From Solirubrobacteraceae bacterium (GTDB lineage Bacteria > Actinomycetota > Thermoleophilia > Solirubrobacterales > Solirubrobacteraceae), in contig JASLDD010000151.1 of assembly GCA_030151725.1 (NCBI GenBank), positions 1 through 29,977 of the forward strand: a stretch of DNA of 29,977 nucleotides, read 5' to 3'. The notes under the pieces were generated by a model. That model was given only the letters and a program-made list of their open reading frames with translations, was not told the DNA's origin and did not search any database. Shown here piece by piece: positions 22,160 through 29,795 of this stretch (positions within the stretch are counted from its first letter, which is position 1; every line of letters begins with the position of its first letter). The translations under genes and the position numbers were made by a program.

Positions 22160-22648
22160 CTAGTACGGAAGCTTGGCGATCGCCTGGACCGTCAGCCCGT
22201 AGTTGCGTCGGTTGTAGACGCCGAAGAGCTCTCCCCCACCGCTGATGTGGATGTAGCGCCCGGTCCCACCGGTCACATGCAGGCTGCCCTTGAAGCTCGG
22301 GTCTCGGCTCGTGGGACTGCTGAGCCTGCCCGTGCCACGTGCGCTGATTGACCCTCCAGCGCCGGAGATCGTGAGCTGGGCGGTGACGGTTGGCTGACCG
22401 TTGTAGACGAAGCGAGCCTTGACCGAGGCTGGAAAGCTGCCGGTTACACGCCCTTCGTCGAGCAACAACGAGCCTGAGGCGCGCTTGAAGGCGAGGTATC
22501 CTTCGTCGTGGACGCTCAGAGTTCGTGCCGCATGGGCCCCCGTCCGTCGGGCAGTGGCAATTCCCAGGCCGACGACCAGACTGAGCAGGGCAGCGACGCA
22601 CGCGGCGAGCAGGCCGCGGATCCACATGAGTCCTTGGTCGCGCATCAT
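22160..22648 (-). CDS. Small secreted or membrane-anchored beta-rich protein
   Basis: The 162-residue product begins at ATG 22648, with GGGAGAG at 22651-22657; the adjacent ATG at 22645 is equally possible. An N-terminal hydrophobic segment (residues 11-33, GLLAACVAALLSLVVGLGIA) is a signal peptide or anchor. The rest is Gly/Ser-rich beta sequence: SGSLLLDEGRVTGSFPASVK, GAGGSISARGTG, GSLHVTGGTGRYIHISGGGE, LFGVYNRRNYGLTVQAIAKL. The regular glycine spacing and 'GGTGRY..I.G.G.L.G' motif suggest a beta-barrel or allene-oxide-cyclase-like fold, which I cannot confirm. Proteins ending this way occur in Solirubrobacterales as uncharacterised. It lies downstream of the DUF2600 gene (107-base gap) and upstream of another secreted protein. 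Confidence 0.72.
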   Translation of the reverse strand: MMRDQGLMWIRGLLAACVAALLSLVVGLGIATARRTGAHAARTLSVHDEGYLAFKRASGSLLLDEGRVTGSFPASVKARFVYNGQPTVTAQLTISGAGGSISARGTGRLSSPTSRDPSFKGSLHVTGGTGRYIHISGGGELFGVYNRRNYGLTVQAIAKLPY

Positions 22649-22755
22649 TGCTCTCCCACCACTCACAGCTCCTCTCCGGGCCACTCCAGAGCCCGGCCGG
22701 CCTGGACGCCCGGCACGGTGACGATGATAGTCGAGCTCAAGCGGCATACGTAGTG

Positions 22756-23814
22756 TCAAGGCGTCCGTACACGTAGGCTGCGGGCACGGCGCCATGCGTG
22801 CATCATCGGCAGCGTCAAGCGCATCAGAGGCCCAAGATCGCGCTTGACCTCCGCCAGCAGGATCTTGGATGAGCCCGGCGCCGAGGCATAGTAGGCAGCG
22901 ACGCCGCTGAGGATCACCAGGTGGAACGGCGCATCGGGCAACTCCTGCGCGGCACGACGTGCGCGGCGCGCAACGGCGGCGAGCGTGCCACCGAGCAGCC
23001 CGCGACCCTCGAAGAGATCGACATACGAGGTTTCTCCCGAGAGAGCGTCCTTCCGTCTGTCTGCGACCCCGTCGAGTAGCGTCAGCAGTACGCCGATCGA
23101 CAGGTAGCATGCATCTAGTTCTGCCGCCTGCTCGGGGGTTGCGCCCGGATCGGCGGCGAGCGCGATCAAGGCATGGACGGCGAGTACCGACGACGCCGCC
23201 CCAGCCAGCAGCTCGCGCCAGGAGAGCGATGTGTCGCTCTGCGCCTGCGCCCATTCCCGTAGCTGGGTGTCGCCCAATTGCGGCGTGGCGTGCATGTGGA
23301 TCTGGGCCTGTGCGGCTCGCACTGCGCTCCGGCGAGCGTGCTCTCGCACGACATCTGCCGCGGGAAGCTTTGCGAAGGCGCTCCGCGCCACGGCTGAGAG
23401 CTCACGCAGATACTCGTCTGGAACCTCGTCGAGGGTGATCGCAAGGGCATCGGTGAATGCGAGGTACAGCTCCTCGCCTTCACGCAGCGGTTCCTTCAGA
23501 GGCAGCTCTGTGAGGCCGTCGAGCACGTCGAACAAAACCTCCATGGCAACAATCGCACGAACCACATTCGCGCGGTGTGCCCTTGGTGCGAGCGTCGCGA
23601 GCATCCCAGCCGCCTCGGCATTGAAACGCTCGTCATCGAGCTTCTGCAGAGCGATTGCGCGCACCGCGGGGTCGACAATCGCTTCGGCACGTGGCTGCCA
23701 GCGGCCAAGCTCTCTGCGCACCACAGGCGCCACCGTGACCCAGTAGCGCGCGTTCACTCTCAGCAGCGCCAACACGCCCCGCGCAGTCAGCCTAGGATCG
23801 CCGATGCAACTCAC
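22756..23814 (-). CDS. DUF2600 terpene cyclase (tetraprenyl-beta-curcumene synthase-like)
   Basis: The 352-residue, all-helical protein has the DUF2600 pattern: KLDDERFNAEAAGMLATLAP, the Asp-containing AMEVLFDVLDGLTE (D96, D99), and ACYLSIGVLLTLLDGVADRR with D234, D248, D252 followed by KDALSGETSYVDLF. In Bacillus, the related YtpB protein cyclises tetraprenyl (C35) diphosphate to tetraprenyl-beta-curcumene, a type IB large-terpene cyclase. The acidic motifs here could bind the diphosphate through Mg. Substrate and product cannot be told from sequence. The start is GTG 23814. It lies 53 bases after the copy 2 permease on the same strand, in the position that the cis-prenyltransferase holds in copy 1, so each ABC operon ends with a prenyl-metabolism gene. 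Confidence 0.85.
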   Translation of the reverse strand: MSCIGDPRLTARGVLALLRVNARYWVTVAPVVRRELGRWQPRAEAIVDPAVRAIALQKLDDERFNAEAAGMLATLAPRAHRANVVRAIVAMEVLFDVLDGLTELPLKEPLREGEELYLAFTDALAITLDEVPDEYLRELSAVARSAFAKLPAADVVREHARRSAVRAAQAQIHMHATPQLGDTQLREWAQAQSDTSLSWRELLAGAASSVLAVHALIALAADPGATPEQAAELDACYLSIGVLLTLLDGVADRRKDALSGETSYVDLFEGRGLLGGTLAAVARRARRAAQELPDAPFHLVILSGVAAYYASAPGSSKILLAEVKRDLGPLMRLTLPMMHAWRRARSLRVRTP

Positions 23815-23867
23815 TTACCCGAGGCTATCCGCTTGACAGATGAACGAGATAGCGTGACCGCAAAGAG

Positions 23868-26444
23868 CTATTGGTCCTCGAGCGCCAATGCCGCCGGAAC
23901 ACGCGAGGCAAACCATCCCGGCAAGGCGACGATCAGCATCGTCGCCGCGAGCACCAGAGCAAGGATCTCAAACGGTCGCGTACCGGTCGCCACACGAGCG
24001 AGGGGAAAGCCGGTTACACGCTTGAGATAGCCATCGAGGATCAGCTGGCCATAGACACCGGCCACCGCGCCGGTCAGTGCGCCAATCCCCAGGATGAGGC
24101 CGCCTTCGATCGCGAGAATGCGCCGCAGGCGAGCCGGTTTGATGCCCAGAAGACGCAGGCCGGCGAGGGAGCTACGACGCTGCCATACGGTCGAGGTCAG
24201 CGCCGCCGCCATCGCCGCAACGGCCGCCAAGAGCAGCAACGTCGAGATCTCGCCCAGCTGTCCGAGTCCTTCGGAGGCAAGGCCATCGATCCGTGCGGCC
24301 CGTCTCGATGCGAGCGACACTTCAAGGCCGCTCGCGTGGCCGAGGGCTCTCGCGATCGCGGCCCGCACAGTCGGCGCTCGCGCGCCCGCCGTGAGCGCGA
24401 CTGCGAGCGTGCTCGGCGAGGAAGCTTTCCAGAAGCGAGCGTAGTCGGCCGCGCCTATGAAGATCGCTCCCGGCGGCCAGGCCAAGTTGGTGCTCTCGGC
24501 AGCGATTCGAAAGGCTCTCGTACCATCCGCGGTGGGCAGCAGGATCCTCCCCCCGACCCCCGTGTGATGTTCCGCGGCGATCTGCGCCGAGACGACGACC
24601 CAGCCCCCCTGCCCGAGGCGAGCGTTGACCCGTGCGCGATTCCCAGAGACGATTTGACTATCGAGCACGTTCCGTGCGCCACCGGGTGGACGTGCGATGA
24701 CCCATACGCGCCGGCTGCCCAGGATCAGAAAGCCACCCTGGAACTGACGCACGGCGGCAACGCCCGGCACATCGGCGATCGTGGAGAGACGCGAACCAGC
24801 CGAGAATTCCTGCACGGCCTGATTGTCCCCGGGCGTCGAGACCCAGATCGGCGCATCGGCCACATAGCTGGATGCGAACGCGTGGATGCCGTGCAGAAGA
24901 TCCTGCCGGGAACCGCCGAGGGCGACGCTCCCGAACAGCGCCACCGCTCCTGTGGCCGCGAGCGCAAGCGAGCGCAGCGTGGTAGCCCTGAGCGTGTCTA
25001 GCGCAACGCGCATCGCGGTCAGTCGCTGACTGCGCTCGGTGAGATACTGGGCAAAGCGCAGCGCCCCTGCAAACGCCACAGGGACGGCGAGCACAGTCGC
25101 GAGCGCGAGCATCGCGCCGGCAAGGATCGCTGCCGAGGGCGCCAGCAGGAACACGAGGCTCGCCGCAACGAGCAAGGACAGCGCGAGTCCGAACAAGAGG
25201 CGCTGGGAGCGTGCCCCGAGTGCATCCCCCGGCGTTCCCCCTTCGCGGAAGACGCTGTCGCGGGGGCGTCCGGCGCGCAGGTCCAAAAGCGGGATCGCAG
25301 AGGCCAGACAGGTCGCGGCGACACCGCCGAGGCCCGCCAGCAAAAGCGGTCCGACGCCGACCACCGTCGAGCCCGACAGGGTGAATGCCTCCGCGAGATA
25401 GCCGGTCGGCTGATGAAAAACCCACACCGACAGCGCGCAGCCGATCGCGAGCCCGACGAGGGAGGCTGTTATACCCAGGCAGAGCGCCTGGAACAGCACG
25501 ATCTGGATCACCGCGCCGCGCCTAGTACCCGCGACGCGCAGATCGGCAATCGCCTGTCGGCGCTCGGGAACGTTCAACAGGATGGCGTTGAACGCGAGCA
25601 GAAATCCAAGCAGCGCGCCGATCGCGGCGAACAGCTCACTCGCAAGATCGCTTGGCCGGAGCGCTTGGCGCAGTTGTGTGACGTCCTGTTCAGCAGACGC
25701 GACAGACAGTCGCCCGCCGGCGATGCGACGCAGCTCGGCGCGAACTCGCGCCTCACGGCCGACGTACGGCTGCACGAGAATTCGCGTGATCTGTCGCGGG
25801 GCGCCTGCGAGCTGTTGCATGCGGGCGAGCGGCATCACCGCCACGAGCGCGCCCGCGACGGCCCCAGCGGCTTCGCTGCCGAGGATTGCCGAGACACGCA
25901 AAGACTGCTCACGACCGCGTAGCGCAAGCGTCACTTGGGTTCCTGTGGCGCGGATGTGCAGGGCATTCGCGCTGGCCCTGCTCAGACCGACTCCACCAGG
26001 CGTGAGGGCGTTCAACGGCAGTGTCGCCGCCAGGCCGTCCAAGACCGCAAGGCTCACATCGGTGCCGGCCAGGTCGACCGTGACCCTGCGACCGCCGGCC
26101 GCGAAGACGGTCGCGGTCTGCTCCAACAGAGGGGCCGCCTGCTTGACGTAGGGCGCCGCTTCGACGCGCGTGAGCAGACGTTCGTCGATCGTGCCATTAC
26201 CGGGAGCGCGGAGCTGCAGAGCAGCCTTTCCGACGACGGCCTTGACAACCTGGCGGGAAGAGCCGGCGATGCTGCCCTCGGCAACGGTTGCGGCGAGTGC
26301 GAGCGCCACAGCCACGGCCACGCCAACCCCCGCCAGGATCTCCTGGGCGCCTTCTACCCGCAGTCGTCGCCGATAGAGGTAAAGGAGTGCGTAGGGGTGC
26401 AGCGCACGTCGACGCATACGGCCCCAGACCAACATCGAGCTCAA
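23868..26444 (-). CDS. ABC transporter permease, FtsX/MacB-like, copy 2
   Basis: The 858-residue permease is collinear with the copy 1 protein from HPYALLYLYRRRLR to the C-terminal FASRVPAALALEDQ (copy 1: FASRVPAAFALEEQ). First helix AGVGVAVAVALALAATVAEG, first extracytoplasmic domain, FtsX helices (LFAAIGALLGFLLAFNAILL, IQIVLFQALCLGITASLVGL), a central pair, the second domain, and three C-terminal helices are all present. It begins with TTG at 26444 overlapping the NBD2 stop (TTGA); ATG 26435 is an alternative. With intact NBD1 and NBD2 upstream it should be a complete transporter of the lipid/lipoprotein-handling MacB/FtsX class. Substrate is unknown; the downstream terpene cyclase gene makes a prenyl-derived lipid plausible. 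Confidence 0.92.
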   Translation of the reverse strand: MSSMLVWGRMRRRALHPYALLYLYRRRLRVEGAQEILAGVGVAVAVALALAATVAEGSIAGSSRQVVKAVVGKAALQLRAPGNGTIDERLLTRVEAAPYVKQAAPLLEQTATVFAAGGRRVTVDLAGTDVSLAVLDGLAATLPLNALTPGGVGLSRASANALHIRATGTQVTLALRGREQSLRVSAILGSEAAGAVAGALVAVMPLARMQQLAGAPRQITRILVQPYVGREARVRAELRRIAGGRLSVASAEQDVTQLRQALRPSDLASELFAAIGALLGFLLAFNAILLNVPERRQAIADLRVAGTRRGAVIQIVLFQALCLGITASLVGLAIGCALSVWVFHQPTGYLAEAFTLSGSTVVGVGPLLLAGLGGVAATCLASAIPLLDLRAGRPRDSVFREGGTPGDALGARSQRLLFGLALSLLVAASLVFLLAPSAAILAGAMLALATVLAVPVAFAGALRFAQYLTERSQRLTAMRVALDTLRATTLRSLALAATGAVALFGSVALGGSRQDLLHGIHAFASSYVADAPIWVSTPGDNQAVQEFSAGSRLSTIADVPGVAAVRQFQGGFLILGSRRVWVIARPPGGARNVLDSQIVSGNRARVNARLGQGGWVVVSAQIAAEHHTGVGGRILLPTADGTRAFRIAAESTNLAWPPGAIFIGAADYARFWKASSPSTLAVALTAGARAPTVRAAIARALGHASGLEVSLASRRAARIDGLASEGLGQLGEISTLLLLAAVAAMAAALTSTVWQRRSSLAGLRLLGIKPARLRRILAIEGGLILGIGALTGAVAGVYGQLILDGYLKRVTGFPLARVATGTRPFEILALVLAATMLIVALPGWFASRVPAALALEDQ

Positions 26445-27166
26445 CCGCCGAAGATCGGCGCATCTTGAGACAGGACCGCGCCAGAGACGCTCTCATGCGC
26501 CAGAGGAAGCAGGGACCCGTCACGCAGTACATAGCGACGATCGGCCATCGCAGCGGCCTCGGCATCGTGGGTGACGAGCACAACCGAGGCGTCGTGTTCG
26601 TGAGCGAGCTCTCGCAGCAGCTCGATCGTCTCGATGCTCCGGGCGCTGTCCAGGTTTCCCGTGGGCTCGTCGGCGAGGATCAGCCGCGGACCACCAGCGA
26701 GCGCGCGGGCAATGGCGACCCTTTGGCGCTCGCCGCCGGAGAGCTGCTCGGGCGTGTGCGCCAGCCGCTCGCCAAGTCCCAGCCGTTGCATCAGTGGGCG
26801 CACCCGCTCGTGAGCCTCGCGCGGGCCGACGCCGCCGAGGAGGAGCTTCAGGGAAGCGTTCTCCAGGTTCGAGACGCGTGGCATCAGACGATAGTTTTGA
26901 TAGATGAAGCCGACGTCATACATCAAATAGTCAGAGATCTCCTGCTCAGAGAGCTTCGACAGCTCGCGCCCCTCGAAGCAGATCATGCCCTCATCGGGTC
27001 TGAGCAGCGCGGCGATTAGCGTCAGCAGTGTCGTCTTGCCTGAGCCTGAGGGTCCCTGCAGGGCCACCATCTCACGCGGCGCGACCCGCAAGCTCACGCT
27101 GTCGACGGCGCGGAGCAACTCGCCACCAGCGCTGTAGGTCTTGACCACGCTGTCCAGCTCGAGCAT
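26441..27166 (-). CDS. Canonical ABC ATPase (NBD2, MacB/LolD-like), copy 2
   Basis: The 241-residue ATPase has intact motifs: Walker A GPSGSGKTT (about residues 38-46), Q-loop in VGFIYQNYRLMPRVS, signature LSGGERQRVAIARALA, Walker B LILADEPTGNLDS, and the H-loop VTHD. The 'DEPTGNLD' and 'Y.N..L.P..S..EN' features place it with MacB/LolD/FtsE-type exporters that work with FtsX-fold permeases. It powers the permease translated directly after it by a 4-base TTGA overlap, and it starts 2 bases after the NBD1 stop. It is the only full canonical NBD for either operon, since the copy 1 gene is destroyed; it might serve both permeases. Confidence 0.93.
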   Translation of the reverse strand: MLELDSVVKTYSAGGELLRAVDSVSLRVAPREMVALQGPSGSGKTTLLTLIAALLRPDEGMICFEGRELSKLSEQEISDYLMYDVGFIYQNYRLMPRVSNLENASLKLLLGGVGPREAHERVRPLMQRLGLGERLAHTPEQLSGGERQRVAIARALAGGPRLILADEPTGNLDSARSIETIELLRELAHEHDASVVLVTHDAEAAAMADRRYVLRDGSLLPLAHESVSGAVLSQDAPIFGG

Positions 27167-27168
27167 GC

Positions 27169-27888
27169 TTACGCGCCGGAACGCTGCGCCGCGCGACGCA
27201 GCGGCAGCACAGGCGCGAGATCGCTCGCCGACGGACCGCGCAGCACCCCCTGACTCAGCGAGAGGGTGAGATCGGCGCCCGACAGAGCTGTCGAATCGCC
27301 GGTGCTCACGAGCACTGCGAGGCCACTATCGGCAAGCGTGCGAAGCAGCCCCAGCAGTCCATCCCGTCGCAATAGGTCGACGCCGTGGATCGGATCGTCG
27401 ATCACGAGTAGGCGCGGTGCGAGCGCAAGCACTCGGGCGATCGCCACTCTCAGCGCCTCGTCGGTCTCGAGCGCCGAGATGCGAACGTCAGCGTAGTCGG
27501 CTGCTCCCACGCGCTCGAGCGCCTGTGAGGCTTCCAAGCGTGCTCGTCGAGGCGCCGCCCCGGCTGCGAGGAGCGGGATCATGACCAGATCGAGGGCAGG
27601 CCGATAGCCAGTGGTGAGGGGTGGGCGCTGACAGAAGCCGATCCCGTCACCCAATACCTTCTCGGCATGCTCGGCCAGGTCCTGTCCGTTAAAACGCACG
27701 GTCCCGCTGTCGGGCGGCTCGATGCCAGCAGCAATGCGCAGGAGTGTCGAGCGACCGGAGCCCCGCATCCCCCAGACGACAGCCAGCTGGCCGGGATCGA
27801 CCTGCAGGCAGGCATCTCGCAGAACGCGGCGCTCGAGCTCACCGAGGCGGTAGCGCTTACCCACATGTTCCAGCTCGAGCAGGCTCAT
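27169..27888 (-). CDS. Degenerate ABC nucleotide-binding protein (NBD1), copy 2
   Basis: The 239-residue protein aligns along its full length with the copy 1 NBD1. Walker A is GMRGSGRST with Arg46 instead of Lys; the signature is ISALETDEA instead of LSGGQ; Walker B is LLVIDDPIHGVD with Asp165 in place of the catalytic Glu; and the H-loop His is missing (VSTGDST). It therefore lacks more catalytic residues than copy 1. Start at ATG 27888 is chosen because it overlaps the PadR stop by ATGA and because the product matches the copy 1 N-terminus MSLLGLEKV; an upstream GTG would add unconserved residues. It probably acts as a non-hydrolysing or regulatory half of an asymmetric NBD dimer with NBD2. 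Confidence 0.88.
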   Translation of the reverse strand: MSLLELEHVGKRYRLGELERRVLRDACLQVDPGQLAVVWGMRGSGRSTLLRIAAGIEPPDSGTVRFNGQDLAEHAEKVLGDGIGFCQRPPLTTGYRPALDLVMIPLLAAGAAPRRARLEASQALERVGAADYADVRISALETDEALRVAIARVLALAPRLLVIDDPIHGVDLLRRDGLLGLLRTLADSGLAVLVSTGDSTALSGADLTLSLSQGVLRGPSASDLAPVLPLRRAAQRSGA

Positions 27889-28436
27889 TGTCGCGCGAGC
27901 CTGAGGGCGCTCAGCTCTTGCCGCGCGTACTCGACCCACGCGAGCTTGGCGCCGAGCGCCAGTCGTGCCTGCTCACCGGCAAGGCGGACTGCAAGCTCTT
28001 GGCGCCCGCCCTCGCCAGGCATGACCTGAGACGCAATCGCAGTGGCGCGCGCCTCCGCCAGACAGGCCTGCTCGTAGCGATCAAGGATCTCGAGGGCCGC
28101 TGCGGGGTCCACGGTGAAAGTCCCGAGCTGCAATACGAAAAGCCAGCCACGACGGTGGTCTTCGTCGACCTGGCTCACCAGCCAGTCCCCGTATTCGCTG
28201 AGTCCCCGCGCGGTCACGCGGTAGTGCGGCTTGGGCTGGCGACCGGCTCTCGTTCCAGCGATCTCTTCGATCAACGAGCGGGCCTTGAGCGCCGAGAGAG
28301 CCGTATATATGTGCGAGACACTGCTCAGGCTCAGCACCTCGCCATAAGTGCGCTCGAATCGCTGCGCCAGCTCATAGGCGTAGCTGGGGCGCTCGATCAC
28401 CAAGCCGAGCAGCGCCCAGTTGACCGCAGAGTGCAT
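27885..28436 (-). CDS. PadR-family regulator of ABC operon copy 2
   Basis: The 183-residue protein has the PadR winged helix (HSAVNWALLGLVIERPSYAY, LSSVSHIYTALSALKARSLI, QPKPHYRVTARG) and a helical C-terminal domain (DEDHRRGWLFVLQLGTFTVD, LEILDRYEQACLAEARATAI). The start at ATG 28436 is set by the Met shared with the two paralogues; ATG 28469 would add 11 residues. It overlaps the NBD1 gene by ATGA. PadR proteins of this size usually repress their own operon and respond to hydrophobic ligands; the operon here has a 16-bp palindrome 80 bases upstream (28516-28531) but no copy of the element found around the other two PadR genes. Confidence 0.9.
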   Translation of the reverse strand: MHSAVNWALLGLVIERPSYAYELAQRFERTYGEVLSLSSVSHIYTALSALKARSLIEEIAGTRAGRQPKPHYRVTARGLSEYGDWLVSQVDEDHRRGWLFVLQLGTFTVDPAAALEILDRYEQACLAEARATAIASQVMPGEGGRQELAVRLAGEQARLALGAKLAWVEYARQELSALRLARQ

Positions 28437-28515
28437 CGGAGCAGCATGAGCGTCCCTCGCCGCTGTCATGACCTGCTGAAGAGTAATGGAAACGTAAGTG
28501 TCCCGTGCTGCCGTG

Positions 28516-28531
28516 GTCCTGGTCACAGGAC
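28516..28531. promoter_or_regulatory. 16-bp palindrome upstream of ABC operon copy 2
   Basis: GTCCTG (28516-28521) and CAGGAC (28526-28531) are exact reverse complements with a 4-base GTCA spacer, between the PadR start and tRNA-Phe. Length and position suit an operator, possibly for the PadR protein itself; a role in tRNA or mRNA folding is not excluded. Confidence 0.35.
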
Positions 28532-28592
28532 ATGAGACCGGAGCCCGCCGGCTGCGTTGGCGAGCGCACCAATCTCACCGCAGATCGCGAGA

Positions 28593-28665
28593 TGGCGAGA
28601 CCGGGACTCGAACCCGGGACACCACGATTTTCAGTCGTGTGCTCTACCAGCTGAGCTATCTCGCC
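28593..28665 (-). tRNA. tRNA-Phe (anticodon GAA)
   Basis: The minus strand folds as a full cloverleaf of 73 nt: acceptor GGCGAGA / TCTCGCC with discriminator A, D-arm GCTC-AGCTGGTA-GAGC, anticodon arm CACGA-CTGAAAA-TCGTG with anticodon GAA, variable loop GTGTC, and T-arm CCGGG-TTCGAGT-CCCGG. CCA is not encoded. No repeat of its 3' end was seen elsewhere in the window, so there is no sign of an integrated element using it. Confidence 0.97.
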
Positions 28666-28719
28666 GCTGGCCGATCTTAGGCGGCCTCGATGCTACCGGC
28701 TCGCCGGCGCACGCAAACC

Positions 28720-29703
28720 CTACCCGGCCGCCGCCTGCTCCCAGGCTTCGAGGTAGGGCAGCGGGTCGATCGGATGCCCGCTCGACGCCTGCCAACCGCC
28801 CACCCACATCTCGAAGTGCAGGTGCGGCGCCGTCGCATCGCCCGTCTGCCCGGCCTTGCAGAGCGCCTGCCCCGCGGCGACCGTCTGCCCGGCGCTCACA
28901 GCAAACGAGCCGGCCTCGCAGTGGGCGAACATGAAGTCGAAGCCCACTGTCGTGTGCTCGACCAGATAGTAGCCGGCCCCACCGGGCTGGTTGCTCGTCG
29001 ATTCGATCGTCCCCGCCATCGGCGCGAGCACCGAGTTGCCTTCGGCTGTGAGGACGTCCTGGCCCTGGTGGATGTGTCCTTCTCGGGCTGCCCCAAAACG
29101 GTTTTCGGGACCGCCGAAGCTGTGCGCGCCGGCGACAGGGAAGACGGCGCCGTCGGCGACCGACTGGGCCGGCGTAGGCACTCCCGCTTCGGTTGCAGGC
29201 GCAGGGGGCTTGGGCGCGATCACGGTGAGCGTGGCCTGTCCCGAGGCGTGCGCCCCGGCGAGCAGCGAGCCTCCGTGGTGGTCGTGGGCGCTCACTTTGA
29301 CCTCATAGCTGCCAGCTGAGAGCTGCGCGCCTGCGGGCCAAGGGACCGTGAGGGTGCGGCCGGTGTGCGACCAGCCCATGGTGGATATGACCGACGAGTG
29401 ATGGGTGGCGAGGTTGATGACTTTGACCTGCACATACACCGTCCCCACGCCCTTCTCATCCAGACGCAGCCTGATCCGCGGCAGGGCACCTGCGACCGCG
29501 CTCGAGGGAACGCTGAGCGCGGTGATGGTGGGGTGAGTGATGTGAACGGGCCGAGCGACGCCGTACTCACTGCCTCCCGCCGCCGGCGAGGAGGGCGCCT
29601 GCGCACCTCCGGGCGCGCCCGCTATCGCCAGCGCCGGCGCAGCCGAGCAGCAGAGGGTCAACGTCGTCACAGCGCACAGCGTGCGGCCGCGGGAGAGCTT
29701 CAT
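28720..29703 (-). CDS. Secreted M23-family metallopeptidase (LytM-like)
   Basis: The 327-residue protein has a signal peptide (TLCAVTTLTLCCSAAPALA), an Ig-like beta domain at about residues 55-162 (HPTITALSVPSSAVAGALPR to TLTVIAP), a Pro-rich linker, and a C-terminal M23 domain (about 185-315). The zinc ligands are H212 and D216 in HQGQD and H296 in the HLHF motif (H294-L-H296); H261 in FAHCE is in the position of the additional active-site His. M23 enzymes cut peptide cross-links of peptidoglycan, so it probably acts in the wall. FGGPENRFGAAREGHIHQGQ is close to the usual 'F......R....HxGxD' entry. It is a single gene between tRNA-Phe and a sugar epimerase gene, on the same strand as both. 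Confidence 0.9.
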   Translation of the reverse strand: MKLSRGRTLCAVTTLTLCCSAAPALAIAGAPGGAQAPSSPAAGGSEYGVARPVHITHPTITALSVPSSAVAGALPRIRLRLDEKGVGTVYVQVKVINLATHHSSVISTMGWSHTGRTLTVPWPAGAQLSAGSYEVKVSAHDHHGGSLLAGAHASGQATLTVIAPKPPAPATEAGVPTPAQSVADGAVFPVAGAHSFGGPENRFGAAREGHIHQGQDVLTAEGNSVLAPMAGTIESTSNQPGGAGYYLVEHTTVGFDFMFAHCEAGSFAVSAGQTVAAGQALCKAGQTGDATAPHLHFEMWVGGWQASSGHPIDPLPYLEAWEQAAAG

Positions 29704-29795
29704 ATGAATCCGTCGGCCGGTCAGGACGGCCGTGGAAGAGTTGGGGGCCGAATTGCACGGGTGTCCGATCGCCCCAGGAGACCAGAGGTCGAGCG

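Noticed and set aside
22146..22625. Upstream extension of the 252-residue secreted protein frame
   Set aside because: The extension is Arg/Pro/Gln-rich and lies over another gene in a different frame; the signal peptide begins at ATG 22145.
28593..28665. tRNA-Phe as an attachment site of an integrated element
   Set aside because: No second copy of the tRNA 3' end, integrase or phage gene was seen in the window.
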